Notes: generated by a model not told the origin, from the sequence alone. A DNA stretch of 64,000 bases from Gonocerus acuteangulatus (GCA_946811695.1 OX328123.1:150254729-150318728); one strand, 5' to 3'. Positions 21,960 through 33,975 are shown, counted from the first letter of the stretch. Translations and numbers: made by a program.

Positions 21960-22660
21960 TTACCCTCTCGTAACTTTCAACCAGTTAGAGATAAACTTAT
22001 ACAATACTACACAGGTATTATACTATATTAAAGGATGTGAGTAAAATTCTAAAGTTTCATAATTCTACATTGAGATAAAGGCGATGGAAAATCGGAATTT
22101 CAAGGACTCAGACACACACTCATCAAAATTATTAGGCTCTTCCCGAGAAGTTAGAGACTTCAATTTTTTTTGGTATGATAGACATTAGGGTGTTATTAAG
22201 GGCAAAAATCGAAAATTCTGGAAAAGTTGTTTTAGACTCCGCTTACAGGGGAGGCTCCAGTTTTGTACTTCTTTCGGACACCAATCACTCCGCCCAAAAC
22301 CATCATGTGGTTTGTCAAATAAATCGTCTCGGTATGGAGAACCTATACTTGACGTTCTAAGAAACATTTAGACGCATATAGGCTAGGCCAAATACAGGCT
22401 GTTTGTCTGTACGTTTGTTCCTTATACGAATCCACACTGTTTGACCGATTTTGACATACATGGTACCCAGGAAGGTCTAGATCCGGGGAGTGTCATAGGC
22501 TAGGTCAATAATCTAGGACTCACAGTTCGAAGGTCACGGGTTCGAAACTGTGAACCCGATCAGTTACAGATTTGCGTTATAAGATTTTAATATTCGTTAT
22601 TTGGTTTCTAATATTGTTTGGCTTTTCTAGATGCACAAAGTAGGTGTAGCATGGCACGCC
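21960..22660 (-). mobile_element. HC Helitron-like element, inverted copy
   Basis: Reverse-complement modules of 16893-17985: TACTACACAGGTATTATACT, the CATCAAAATTATTAGGC block, CGCCCAAAACCATCATGTGG, GGTATGGAGAACCTATACTT and TTGTTCCTTATACGAATCC with GACCGATTTTGACATACATG. It ends near GTGTAGCATGGCACGCC (22647), which also ends HC copies at 41035 and 47600. A tRNA-like T-arm, GGTCACGGGTTCGAAACTG, lies inside at 22535-22553, as in the copy at 28390. Confidence 0.6.
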
Positions 22661-22811
22661 AGGCATCAGGTAGTAAAGTTATAAGAAATAAAATACCGAG
22701 ACGATAAAAAGTGAATAGAATAATAAAACATATTTCACGTCCCCACGTCATCCTCCTCAAGCGAAAAATCGACGGTTCTAACTCAAAATTCACTTAACAA
22801 AAAGTATTAAT

Positions 22812-23500
22812 CCCCCCCCCCCCAAAAAAAGGTGAAAAAACGGCCAAGTTACAGGCCCCTACCAAAAACGTTTGCTGATGCATGATATCATGAAAGTTAT
22901 GATATCATAGTATTCGGGGCCAACGGCCATAGCCACGTTGAATGCACCGGTTCCCATAGATCACCGAAGTTAAGCAAAGTCGGGCGTGGTCAGTACCTGA
23001 ATGCGTGACCGACCACATGCTGTTGGCATTATAAGAGGGTGGCAAACTGTAGATAGCCCGGCGCTAATAGCCAAATAGTTGATGCCCCGTAAAAAAAAAG
23101 TGGGGAAAAACATAGTATTGGGCCAAGTTTTAGGCTCTTAATATCTTGTCAAGAACGTAAGAATACCCTCTCACTTATTTGTGAAATTCCGACTGGGTCA
23201 GTTTTCGTTGACTTCCATAGAGTTCATACAAAGCCGACTGGTTAAGCCATAAATAAACTTAAATAATCCTGAATCGTTACCCGAAGGCCTGAATCTTTAA
23301 TGCCATACATTTTATAATAGAACCGATCGTTATATGGGCAATCATTTAACGAATACTCGGCAAGTTGGCATTGCACAAATAAATGTGTGGGGGTATTATT
23401 AGGTTCTTGACAAGGTATTAAGAGCTTAAAACTTGGCCCAATACTATGATATCATAACTTTAGGCAAAATGTCTTCGGGGGGGGGGGGGCTGGGGTTTTT
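22812..23500. mobile_element. Inverted-repeat element hosting a 5S-derived SINE
   Basis: TATGATATCATAGTATT plus GGGCCAAGTTTTAGGCTC (split by the SINE) on the left is the reverse complement of GAGCTTAAAACTTGGCCC and AATACTATGATATCATA at about 23405-23455. C runs at 22813-22824 and G runs at 23476-23488 mark the outer ends. No transposase. Superfamily unknown. Confidence 0.6.
22915..23110 (+). mobile_element. S3 SINE, 5S rRNA-derived, with TSD
   Basis: 22919-23030 aligns by eye with 5S rRNA from end to end: GCCAACGGCCATAGCCACG, then CACCGGTTCCCATAGATCAC, CGAAGTTAAGCAAAGTCGGG, CGTGGTCAGTACCTGAATG and CATGCTGTTGGC. It includes the internal control region of 5S genes. A non-5S part follows, GGGTGGCAAACTGTAGATAG, then CGGCGCTAATAGCC and TTGATGCCCCGTAAAAAAA. 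A 9 bp duplication CATAGTATT at 22906-22914 and 23111-23119 brackets it, so it retrotransposed. It is a 5S-derived (SINE3-type) element rather than a 5S gene. Confidence 0.88.
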
Positions 23501-24001
23501 TTTCTTAACGCTAGTTTTTTTTGAGTTTATTAATCTTGATGTACTTTATTATTTTGTAGATGTTAAATAAACGTATATAGAACCATCACTATGAACTAGC
23601 GTTCTTCCATTCATTTACTCAGCAAAATCTTAATTCATTGACCAAGCTAAGCAGGACCAAGCTAAAAATGGATACATTAGGGATCTTGTATTTTCCTGTG
23701 CATTGAAAACTTTTTGAAGAACAAAAAATTGTAGAGGGGCCATAAGAAATAATAAGGAAGGCCTTAGGTCACTATTCTATACTATTATTAATAAGAGTGA
23801 TTACAGAACTCTTATCATTATTATTAATGGCTCCGGGAGAGTAGAACTGGCCACCTAATCTCTTTATTATTCTGGAGTTCCCTTCATCTAATTACAAGAT
23901 TTTTAGAGCGTTTCTTCCTTCCTTCCACATGGCAGAAACCCGCTTATGAGATTGACCATAAGTGTCAGAACCAATAGACCACGAAAATAATAGTGGGTAC
24001 A

Positions 24002-24007
<6 letters not shown>
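23501..24007. other. AT-rich stretch, nothing recognised
   Basis: No frame or repeat family identified. Confidence 0.4.

Positions 24008-24040
<33 letters not shown>
24008..24040. repeat. (TA)n microsatellite
   Basis: Uninterrupted TA repeats. Confidence 0.95.
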
Positions 24041-25128
<1,088 letters not shown>

Positions 25129-25266
25129 CCGATTTTCTTTGTATTATTTATTGTTTGTTCGCCCTACACGTTTCGTGGCCTTTATGCCACCTCCACAGGG
25201 GCCATTACATCCCCATGTGTGGATAGCTCGCCACCCATACTAAGACTTAGTATGGGTGGCGAGCTA
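25129..25266 (-). mobile_element. Q element fragment with degenerate hammerhead-like core and 20 bp hairpin
   Basis: Minus strand 25202 to 25161 reads GCCC, CTGTGGA-type core, a GTGGC..GCCAC stem, GAAAC, then GGGC. The GCCC/GGGC helix I pair is the same as in the Q copies at 34.8 and 41.2 kb, but the core carries CTGTGGA where CTGANGA is required, so catalysis is unlikely. At 25226-25266 TAGCTCGCCACCCATACTAA is followed by its complement, a near-perfect hairpin. Confidence 0.5.
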
Positions 25267-25277
25267 AAACCCATAAT

Positions 25278-25806
25278 TTAACTAAATTAAATAGAAGCAG
25301 TTATTATTTTGGTTCCATCAGTCTTGAAAGGTCTTGATTAATGATCTTACCTGGAAGGGTCGGCCAACACTAGAAAGGGTCCCGCTAGTTACAAGGTCTT
25401 GGAATCTTGGAAATCTATATTTCTAACAATAAATTGTTTTTGTTGTTTTACTTAACCTATTTTATTGTCAAATACATTAACCAACCATAAGCAATCAAAA
25501 AATAAAAAGGAATAAAACAGACAAAAAAAAAAAAAGTTCGAATAAACGAAATCCATTACTTTAAAGTTTTAAGCACTTATTTCTCCGATTGACATTGCCT
25601 AATTAAAACTTTCGTCAGAACCTTTTTTGTAGATCATTTAGTAAGCTTTCGAATGGTAACCTTCCGATTGTTAACCGTTTTCGAGATATTAACGAAAGTA
25701 TACAACGTTATCAAAACTTTTCATGTCTGTTAATAAAATATTTTATTCTAACACTTCCTTTATATATTTTTTTTTGTTTCTTTTAAGGCCTGCATTTAAG
25801 GGACAC
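25278..25806 (-). mobile_element. HL-A fragment (end-proximal half)
   Basis: Matches 37003-37500: AATAGAAGCAGTTATTATTT, TTGGTTCCATCAGTCTTG, GATCTTACCTGGAAGGGTCG, CTTATTTCTCCGATTGACAT, TTTAGTAAGCTTTCGAATGG and GTCTGTTAATAAAATATTTT. The terminal GTCCGACTC sequence is missing. Confidence 0.8.
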
Positions 25807-25813
25807 CCTATGG

Positions 25814-25924
<111 letters not shown>

Positions 25925-26223
25925 AACACTAAATAGTTATATGGTTACGTTATGGTTGAATTGATTTATTCATGGCATTTGACTTTCATGAGAAGTGTGA
26001 ATTGTTCAGACATAAATTGCAGATCTGCTCGTGCATATGAAAGTGTTAATGGGATGAAAGAAATGAAGTGGAAAACCACTCAATGAAGTTATCCCTTCAA
26101 TAATGCACTAAGGCACAGGTGTGGGAGGGGGAGGGGGTGGTAATAATGCAGTTCAAAATAACTCCTCTGGTATTTCAGCCTTAAAAATGACCATTTATTA
26201 TTACAGGACTGTAATTATGGGTA

Positions 26224-26490
26224 CAGCTGCAGCAGGTATCAGCTTCACCAGGTATTAGCTGCAGCAGGTATTAGCTTCACCAGGTATTAGCTGCAGCAGG
26301 TATTAGCTTCACCAAGTATTAGCTTCACCAGGTATTAGCTGCAGCAGGTATTAGCTTCACCAGGTATTAGCTTCACCAAGTGTTAGCTTCTCCAGGTATT
26401 AGCTTCACCAGGTATTAGCTTCACCAGGTATAGCTTCACCAGGTATTAGCTTCACCAGGTATTAGCTTCACCAGGTATTAGCTTCAGCGC
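26224..26490. repeat. 16 bp tandem repeat with two variants
   Basis: Units ATTAGCTTCACCAGGT and ATTAGCTGCAGCAGGT alternate irregularly for about 16 copies; one unit is a base short. The alternation at the left (CTGCAGC, CTTCACC) gives way to a uniform TTCACC run at the right. Confidence 0.93.
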
Positions 26491-26834
26491 AGGCATTGCT
26501 ATTGGCTTCTTCCTTTGTGCAATTTGATTGGCTGTTCGTTTTAGTAACCGTTTTGTTCTCTTACTTTTTTCAACGCGATTCACTTTAAGATTCGTGTTTT
26601 TTAAGCAAACCCTATTCATTGTTTCTTGTTTGAGTTCTAACTGTTGTCTGTGTCCTTTGTGCTATTCTTCTTTCGGCTAGGGAAATGAGTCTTTGGGATT
26701 TACCTACGACTGAAAATGATGCCATTAAGACAGTTGGAAGGGTTACCAAACTAACATTCCCTAACGTTTCTTAGCTCGCATATCGGCCCATTTTCCACCG
26801 AAAAACAAGTGACCTATCAACGAGTTGGATTGAT
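26491..26834. other. Unassigned stretch
   Basis: Balanced to AT-rich DNA with no recognisable gene or family. Confidence 0.35.
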
Positions 26835-27000
26835 TAGAGTTTCGATAAAACCTCGAGCGATTGGAAACGCATAGCAATTATGCCACTTATTAACATATTT
26901 GCTGATGTTATATAACCTAGGAAACTAGTAGCACTTATGTTATTGACATAGCTGCTATGCGTTTCCGCTCGCTCAAGGTTATATCAAAACTCGCTGATAA
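26835..27000. mobile_element. Small inverted-repeat element (MITE-like)
   Basis: GAGTTTCGATAAAACCTCGA with GCGATTGGAAACGCATAGC on the left matches the reverse complement of GCTATGCGTTTCCGCTCGCT with CAAGGTTATATCAAAACTCG on the right. Arms of about 50 bp with mismatches and a loop of about 70 bp. Family and target duplication not resolved. Confidence 0.65.
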
Positions 27001-27489
27001 TATTAATAAATGGTCTTTCCGTTGCCATATTATTAATTGAGGTCTCATTTCATGATCCAGATCACTGAACGAGACCCACTTCTCTCTAATCTGGTGAAGC
27101 AAGTACGTTTTGCTGTTATATTTTTATTGATTTAGAAAAAGATTGTATCATTAATAAACCTGTTTTTTTTTAATATTTAATTTAATAGTAAAAATTAACA
27201 CTTTACAGAAAAATGTTAGTAAATATGAAACATATTTGTAATTATTTTTTTTAGAGCAAAATATGAGAAGATGACATGAGTGATTTCCGCATAGGATACT
27301 GCGAGTTTTCTATCAATTTGGCGCCTAAGATCTTGCTTTTTTCTGAGATTTCTCTTATTCTTTTAAGTTATAACCAAAGGTATTATTAAATCTGCAACTA
27401 TATGGTGGGGAAGTGAGAGGTTTAAATAGATGTAAAACTTCTTATTTTAATGCAATACAAAGAGGGACTGCTTAAGAAATGAAAGAATA
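27001..27489. other. AT-rich stretch, nothing recognised
   Basis: No gene or repeat family seen. Confidence 0.4.
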
Positions 27490-27790
27490 CAAGAGGACTT
27501 GGAAATCACACCTCTGAAGAGTAGCCTTGAGAAACGACAGCTGAAGTGGTTCGGCCATGTCTGCAGAATGGAGGGAGACCGAGGACCCAGGAGGAACTTA
27601 TGGAGTCAAGACCAACTGGAGAAAAACCAAGAGAACGACCTTGCTTGATGTATGATGACTATATTTCCAGAATTGGACAGGATCGTGGAAAAACGTTATC
27701 AAGCATGATGGCACATGCTAGGGACCGAGATGTAAGTGCCCATGCTGAAAGATGGGGGACTTACATCCCCCACGGGGGAATGGAAAGAAG
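27490..27790 (+). pseudogene. LINE ORF2 C-terminal remnant
   Basis: One frame gives LEKRQLKWFGHVCRMEGDRG, the strongly conserved KWFGHV.RM stretch near the end of many LINE reverse transcriptases. After a frameshift another frame gives RPTGEKPRERPCLMYDD, the GRPR.RW.DD-like follow-on, then DRGKTLSSMMAHARDRD. The pattern and order identify a decayed ORF2 C-terminus. No catalytic YADD part remains. An HL-A end fragment follows at once. Confidence 0.7.
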
Positions 27791-27794
27791 ATGA

Positions 27795-27830
27795 GAGCGC
27801 ACTAAGATGACGCAGTTCTAGGGGGACGGG
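27795..27830 (+). mobile_element. HL-A terminal sequence, diverged
   Basis: GAGCGCACTAAGATGACGC and AGTTCTAGGGGGAC resemble the HL-A end GAACCGCGCTAAGATGACGC with AGTTCC. Confidence 0.45.
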
Positions 27831-27914
27831 CGTTTTATTAGATGATAGTAACAGGGATCGAAACAGTTGTTTTTTTTAACGAAAAAGTTAAAATTTAACT
27901 TTTAAAAAACCTTA

Positions 27915-28435
27915 TCTATATATAGAAAAATCACGTGTCTATCTGTTTGTCCGTTTGACTGTTTGTTCCTTATACAAATCCACACCGTTTCATCGATTTT
28001 GACCAAACTTGGGACACAGGTAGGTCTTGACCCGGGAAGTCTCGTAGGCTAGGTCAAAGAAGTCTACCACCTGTCTGTCTGTATGTTTGTTCCTTATACA
28101 AATCCACACTTTTTGATCGATTTTGATCAATCTTGGCACAGATGTAGGTGTTGATACAGAGAGAGTCGTAAGCTAAGCCAAGAACGTATACCACCTGTCT
28201 GTCTGTATGTTTGTTCCTTATACAAATCCACACTTTTTGATCGATTTTGATCAATCTTGGCACAGATGTAGGTGTTGATACAGAGAGAGTCGTAAGCTAA
28301 GCCAAGAACGTATACCACCTGTCTGTCTGTATGTTTGTTCCTTATACAAATCCACACTGTTTGACTGTATTTGTCCACACTTGGCACTTGGCAGAGGTCA
28401 CGGGTTCGAACTTGTGGAATTTTTATTATAGATAT
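27915..28435 (+). mobile_element. HC Helitron-like copy with three 124 bp units
   Basis: A 5' end TCTATATATAG preceded by A at 27914 fits a Helitron start. Units begin with CCACCTGTCTGTCTGTATG at 28067, 28191 and 28315, exactly 124 bp apart; the first two full units are nearly identical from TTTGTTCCTTATACAAATCC to AAGCCAAGAACGTATA. An older variant unit precedes them at 27940-28066. A T-arm-like GGTCACGGGTTCGAACTTG lies at 28396-28414. The minus-strand frames here are shadows of the repeat. Confidence 0.7.
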
Positions 28436-28616
28436 AATAAAAATTTCACAATCTTACAGGGTGAATTATTAATGAAATTAGTTCTTCAAAATAGGTGAAA
28501 CGTTCTCTCCTTAAAAATGTATTTTGTTTATTTACTAAAATACATTTGTTGTTGCAAAACAGAAAATAAACATTAGTTGCCTTAATCTATGCCTTTAATC
28601 ATTTTCCTATTAAGTA

Positions 28617-28668
28617 TTTCGGCGCTAATGGCCTAGATGCAGATGCGCCATTATATATAAAAAAAAAA
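28617..28668 (+). mobile_element. SINE 3' tail fragment (S2/S3-type)
   Basis: GGCGCTAATGGCCTAGATG and CAGATGCGCC followed by an A-rich run match the 3' tail of S2 (GGCGCTAATGACCTAGATG). The body is absent, so this is either a severely 5'-truncated SINE or the tail of the partner LINE. Confidence 0.65.
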
Positions 28669-29382
28669 TAAAATAAAAAAAGTATTTTAAACAATTACTG
28701 TAAAACTTTTATTTTTTAAGTTAAAAAATTACAGTAAAACTTTTTTTTTTTCGAACTTTTACTTTTCCAAATTGAAAATAAATGTCTAAGTTTAAAAAAT
28801 ACTTTTTTAAAATAAAAATTAACAATTATTTTCTACCCCTGAATAGTAATGATTCTTAACACAATGACTTATCAGTATTTCTATGTTGAGTGAGTAATCC
28901 GATTAACACTTTCGCTGCGGCTGTCATTCTTTGGGAATTCCTCAGTTTCGGGTGCATTTGCTGTTTGAATGTTTCTTGTAGGCATTTTTTCTTTTTTTAT
29001 GAAAAATTCATATAAAATCTTCCAGTCAGTCGATTTGAAAACGGAAAACACTGTCGGAAAGCCCAAACAATACTGAAGGCAACTGTCTTTACCTGGAGCT
29101 GTAAAAGTGAATCCCCTCCATTTACGAGCCTTTTTAATCTAAAGGGAAAAGTAATGGAGGAGTGTCCTTCCGAAGGTACACTCGTAAGCGGGTAAGATCG
29201 CTAGTGTCCTTCCGTAATGTCACCCGCAGCCGAAGTGTTAGAGTGCAAGAATCGGAGACCTAGGTACTAGCAGGCATTTATACGTTTTCTCACAGTCCGG
29301 CGGCAAGAGGAGTTAATGAAAGCAGGTTTCGTTCTTTGACTGTACCTAATTATTCTTAGTTAATAATAATAATAATATAGTG
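28669..29382. other. Unassigned stretch
   Basis: 28680-28860 is A/T homopolymer-rich. 29090-29330 is more balanced and repeats GTGTCCTTCCG twice (29160 and 29205). A 61-codon minus frame at 28881-29066 has no certain family. (AAT)n at 29362-29377. Confidence 0.35.
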
Positions 29383-29728
29383 TAGATGGAGATAGTTAGC
29401 CGCTGTAGAGATAGGAAGACAGGTATAGTTGGGATTCGGCTAGGAGAAAAACGTCAGACTTTCAAAAAGAAATCTGTATTTTGGACGTTTCGACTGCAAC
29501 AATGGCAGCCTTCTTCAGCACTAGAGAATGCCTAGGGGGGAGGGAGGAAGACCTCGAGGACAACTTAGGAAACCATAAGTTGTCCTCGAGGTCTTCCTCC
29601 CTCCCCCCTAGGCATTCTCTAGTGCTGAAGAAGGCTGCCATTGTTGCAGTCGAAACGTCCAAAATACAGATTTCTTTTTGAAAGTCTGACGTTTTTCTCC
29701 TAGCCGAATCCCAACTATACCTGTCTTC
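29383..29728. mobile_element. P element forming a perfect-looking palindrome with two hammerhead-like cores
   Basis: Arms 29415-29567 and 29576-29728 are reverse complements around an 8 bp spacer. Each arm contains, on opposite strands, CTGAAGA, a GGCTGCC..GCAGTC stem and GAAACGTCC (CTGAAGA at minus 29512-29518 and plus 29625-29631). It sits within the (AAT)n tail of the Jockey-like LINE: (AAT)n occurs at 29362-29377 and again at 29729-29746. Inverted partial copies are common in Penelope-like elements. Confidence 0.7.
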
Positions 29729-29734
29729 GAATAA

Positions 29735-30240
29735 TAATAATAATAAGAAAAAAAACATTTATTGGGTCGGCTTCATTGTAAGCCTTACACAAATTTAACA
29801 ACAAAACATAGTAACATTAAGCTAAAATAAATGAGCATATTAAACAATATATGAAGTGTTTACTGTAAGGACTGAATCAGGAAATGAAACGACAGTCTCT
29901 ATTGGTTAGGATTTAGGATGTCCTGAGGCAAGCCTGCTTTATGGCGTCGATTTACTATGATTTTTATTTCTAATTGTTGAATCTCTGCTGGAAGAGTAGT
30001 CAGATATTTCACGGTCGTGTTCTTCAGAAAATCTGTGATGTAGGCTACATCCAGTTCACGATGTCATTGTGTGTTCCTAATGAACCAAGAGGCTGACACC
30101 GCAATTCTTAATATTTATATTTTGGAACTTCTGGATCTTATTAATATGCGTCTTCGTGGCTCCCATCCAGACAGGTGCTCCGTACGTAATGACATGTCGA
30201 ATTAAAGTCTTATAGAGCATTATTGTCGTATTGGTTAATA
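29735..30240 (-). pseudogene. Jockey-like LINE 3' remnant
   Basis: On the minus strand 30240 to about 30130 encodes LYKTLIRHVITYGAPVWMGA and TKTHINKIQKFQN, closely following the Jockey-clade motif (LYKTLIRP..TYG.PVW) just after the reverse transcriptase thumb. Further on, frames give DVAYITDFLKNTTVKYL and LPAEIQQLEIKIIVNRRHKA, the usual Jockey C-terminus. Stops and frame changes break it. The 3' end lies near 29755 with A-rich/(AAT)n tail. The 5' part is missing. Confidence 0.75.
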
Positions 30241-32028
30241 ATAATGAACGTTAAAATTTAAATAAATAATTAATCTTAATTGCCAAACTACGATAGTCAC
30301 TGACTGCGATTGTACCTGTTATAAAGTCGTTCTTTTTTCGCTGCTCGGTGTGTTGATTTTCGCTGCATGGTGAGTGGGTATTTTGCACGCGAGCTAAGAC
30401 ATGGATTGAATAATCTCGCCTCATGCATCCTAATTGCCCTCCTGTGTCGGAATGAATATAAATTGTTTCGAAAATTATGTATTTGCGTATATAAAATTTC
30501 CTATAATTGATTTTAATATCTTATGAATTATTAAAGGAAGAGTGTAACCTAGTTTTCTCTCTAGGGCATGCCTATTGACTCGCTAAGGATCCCGTTAAAA
30601 TTTATACGCACGTGTATATATATTTATATATTTCTTACCTATAAGACAAGCAGGTAATTTATTCTTATCCTCATATCAAATACATTCAATAGTAACATTT
30701 TCTTAAAATAATAGAGCATAGCTTATACTTTAGAAATTAATAACACTATAAAGTAATAGAATAAAATATCAACAAGTGTAAAAACCAAAAATAATTAACA
30801 GTAAAGATTAAACCAGTGAGTAATATTAAATAAATGCGACTAACGGAAACCATTGTGTCTAGTTTTGCGACAATTGTAAGGCCAGGGAGCAAAAGCTTCT
30901 AGAGTCTGCAGAATACTTTGCGGTTCAAGAACCTGTTTAGAAAGACCTAACTGATAATATATAAGGCCAGTTGTAATGGATTATTGTGAGACGTGGAATC
31001 TTAGCAAAATAGAAAATCCTTAAATCCCCGCTTCCACGGGGCAATAGTACGAAAGCGTGACTCTAAAATTCGTGGAATTGCTTCGTCTGGACGAGGTAGA
31101 GTGAGTTTGCCTCAGACGTCACCGGCTGCCAGGCAAAAGGTATTAAACATGTTCGATTTTCAAGCTTTCAAGTCACGAATCTCGCGAGTCGGACCGGGGA
31201 TCTCAATGCAACAAGTGTTATTTCGGAGTGATCGTCTTGCGTAATTAAACTCCCAGACGACGAAACTTTGTGCCAATAAGAGGATTTCATATGATCCATC
31301 TTGCAAAGAATATAGAAATACGCAAAGAATTTGGGGATTCATAAAACGAGACAACTGTTTGTATAGAGTGCGTACGTATTTCATACTTTATAAAAAAAAT
31401 GTCTTGAAAGAGTTCCCAGATTTTGTGATTTGAGGGGACACTAATCTCAGTGGAAAATTAAACTGCTCTTTCGTCATTCGACGTAAATTGTGAAAATCTT
31501 CAGGTTAATCATATCGCAGCTCCAAATCTAATAAATTGTTTTCCCCCAAATTCCTCCCGTTTTGGATCCCCCTCGAGCGCTTTTTCTTCCGTTTTGTAAT
31601 ATTTATTTGACATTCCCATAACTTTATTGGAAATTGTACATAACATCTGCATGAACAAACTTGATTATTATACTGCTAATAATTGTACAGATTCCAAATT
31701 AATAAATGGAAAAAACAAAAAAACTTTTTTGGCCAAAATACTTTCTTGTAAAAGCTTCTTCCAAACAAATACTGAAGCGTGATTCGTGGTCATTTGAACC
31801 TATCCTTCATTTGAACCTAGAACCACGAAAGGGGATGATAAACAAGCACGCATTCGGATTATTGACCCTTGAAAACATAGCTTAATGATTTGGGGGAGGA
31901 GAGTCTATAGAAATTTATTTGAAGTCGTGAAAGAACAAGGGTATGGAGTAACGCCGATCTTATGTAATTGTATAGTGAACCCCGTATCCTCTGCACTGAA
32001 AGGCAGTTTAAGGTGGGCGGACCACATA
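30241..32028. other. Unassigned stretch with possible LINE debris
   Basis: 30870-31400 is less AT-rich than its surroundings. The 74-codon minus frame at 31160-31384 has no motif I can name; the layout around it recalls decayed LINE C-termini but nothing decisive is visible. The rest is AT-rich. Confidence 0.3.
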
Positions 32029-32412
32029 GAATTGATGGACTGTGATTGACAAGGAAAGCTAGAAGGATAGGAAGGCCCAGACTAAGATGGCTGAATCACC
32101 TGGAACATGATTTACCCAAGCTAGGAATTGATGGACTGTGATTGACAAGGAAAGCTAGAAGGATAGGAAGGCTCAGACTAAGATGGCTGAATCACCTGGA
32201 ACATGATTTACCCAAGCTAGGAATTGATGGACTGTGATTGACAAGGAAAGCTAGAAGGATAGGAAGGCCCAGACTAAGATGGCTGAATCACCTGGAACAT
32301 GATTTACCCAAGCTAGGAATTGATGGACTGTGATTGACAAGGAAAGCTAGAAGGATAGGAAGGCCCAGACTAAGATGGCTGAATCACCTGGAACATGATT
32401 TACCCAAGCTAC
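32029..32412 (+). repeat. 96 bp tandem array, 4 copies, inside LINE-derived sequence
   Basis: GAATTGATGGACTGTGATTG starts at 32029, 32125, 32221 and 32317. The unit translates to RRIGRPRLRWLNHLEHDLPK plus a stop, which is the GRPR.RW..H...D pattern near the end of LINE ORF2 proteins. Sequence after the array gives PGLGQRWWRRRRSFKGC, the matching C-terminus. So a piece of a LINE tail was tandemly multiplied in place. Copies are nearly identical. Confidence 0.85.
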
Positions 32413-33491
32413 GAGTTTGAAACTGGTTGACCCTGGCTTAGGACAAAGATGGTGGCGAAGACGCAGGTCCTTCAAGGGCTGTAGCACACAATTGTTAGTC
32501 AAAGAAACAATATCAACTAAATCTGAACATTAACAGTACAGACACAAACTAAACTGTTTGATATGAACAAATTACAGCATTAAATACATATTAATTGGTG
32601 AATTACTGTGTAGAAATTGAATTATTGTCATTGCAAAAAACAATAACAAGCAATGTAGTAATAATGTGCAATATAAGTATATAGATAATGATAAGGAATA
32701 ATGTAATAATAATAATGTGTAATATAAGTATACATATAATAATAAGGAATAAGTTAATAATAATAATATTAATGAATAAAATAATTATATAGATATAATA
32801 ATGTACACTATAAGTCTATAGATAATATTAATGTATAATGTACGTATAATGTAAATATAAACAATTAATATAGATATAGTGCAATAATATACGCATATGA
32901 ATATATGTGTGTGTATGTGTATGAATTCTGTAATCATGTAATCATCATTTATTGTCAAATCATCATATCTCCATTTATTGTTAAATCATTATTTATTGTA
33001 TTCATTGTTATAATCATTTATGTAATCATCATTTATTGTGGAACTAATTTTGTAATCATGTAATCATCATTTATTGTCATAGAGTATATCGCTAAAAACT
33101 GCGAAACTTTTAATAAATAAAATAAAAAAAAAAAAAATATCATCAGGTAATATTGTTATAACCTGATATAGATGGAATCACCGTTATGAAAAATAAACAC
33201 ATGTTGTTCTGTTTATGGCCATTTTAATTTTTATTTTGAACAGTTGTATTTAATATTGTCAGTAATCTGTCAGAAGGCGACAGTCACATAGTAAGTGATG
33301 GTACGTTTGCTCTGTATGAAAATCGCATCGACAAATGTCCCTATTAGTGTTTCTGAAATCGTGCAAGTCAGATATCATTAAGCTATTCACGTCCTGTGAA
33401 GTGTTTTGTCTTGCAAACAAATAGTTTAATCTATTTTGTTTTTTGTGAGCTATGTGTAACTTTTTGGTAAGTATAGTTTTAAGCTTTTCCT
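32413..33491. other. AT-rich stretch with degenerate short repeats
   Basis: 32640-32900 repeats AATATAAGTATA and AATAATAATG words. 32930-33080 repeats TGTAATCATGTAATCATCA and ATTTATTGT words. No gene seen. Confidence 0.45.
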
Positions 33492-33646
33492 TTTAGCGGG
33501 GTTCCTCCCTCCCTCCATAGGGAGGAACCCAGCTTGTAAGGTTGACCTCATGACGCAAGGTCCTTATAAGGATTGCAATCCGGAAGTGCTGCCTAGAAAA
33601 TTTTACGTTTCAGAACCCCTAGAGACCGAAAGTGATGGTGGTTCAA

Positions 33647-33683
<37 letters not shown>

Positions 33684-33925
33684 ATTAACAGACATGAAAA
33701 GTTTTGGTAACTTAGTATACTTTCGTTAATGTCTCGAAAACGGTTGAGAATCTTGCAAAGCGGAAGGTTAGCACCATTCGAAAGCTTAATAAATGCTCTA
33801 CAAAAAAGATTCTGAAGAAAGTTTTGATTAGACGATGTCAATCGGAGAAATAAGTGCTTAACACTTTAAAGTATTGGATTTCGTTTATTCGAATGGTTCA
33901 TTTTGTCTATTTTTATTCCTTTTTT
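33492..33925 (+). mobile_element. HL-A hairpin-end half
   Basis: Starts with the hairpin AGCGGGGTTCCTCCCTCC..GGAGGAACCC, then CAATCCGGAAGTGC, TTTTACGTTTCAGAACCCC, TAGAGACCGAAAGTGATGG, a (TA)n tract at 33652-33680, then TTATTAACAGACATGAAAAG, GTCTCGAAAACGGTTGAG, GGTTAGCACCATTCGAAAGC and GATGTCAATCGGAGAAATAA. The other terminus is missing. Confidence 0.8.
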
Positions 33926-33975
33926 TTTTTTTACGGCGCATCGACACATCATGGCCATTAGCGCCGTTTATTCTT
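33926..33975 (-). mobile_element. SINE 3' tail fragment (S2/S3-type)
   Basis: On the minus strand GGCGCTAATGGCCATGATG and TCGATGCGCCGTAAAAAAA, ending in a poly-A. Inserted into the HL-A fragment. Same tail as S2 and S3. Confidence 0.7.

Noticed and set aside
22919..23030. Functional 5S rRNA gene
   Set aside because: It has many base changes, lies between target-site duplications and continues into a SINE tail with poly-A.
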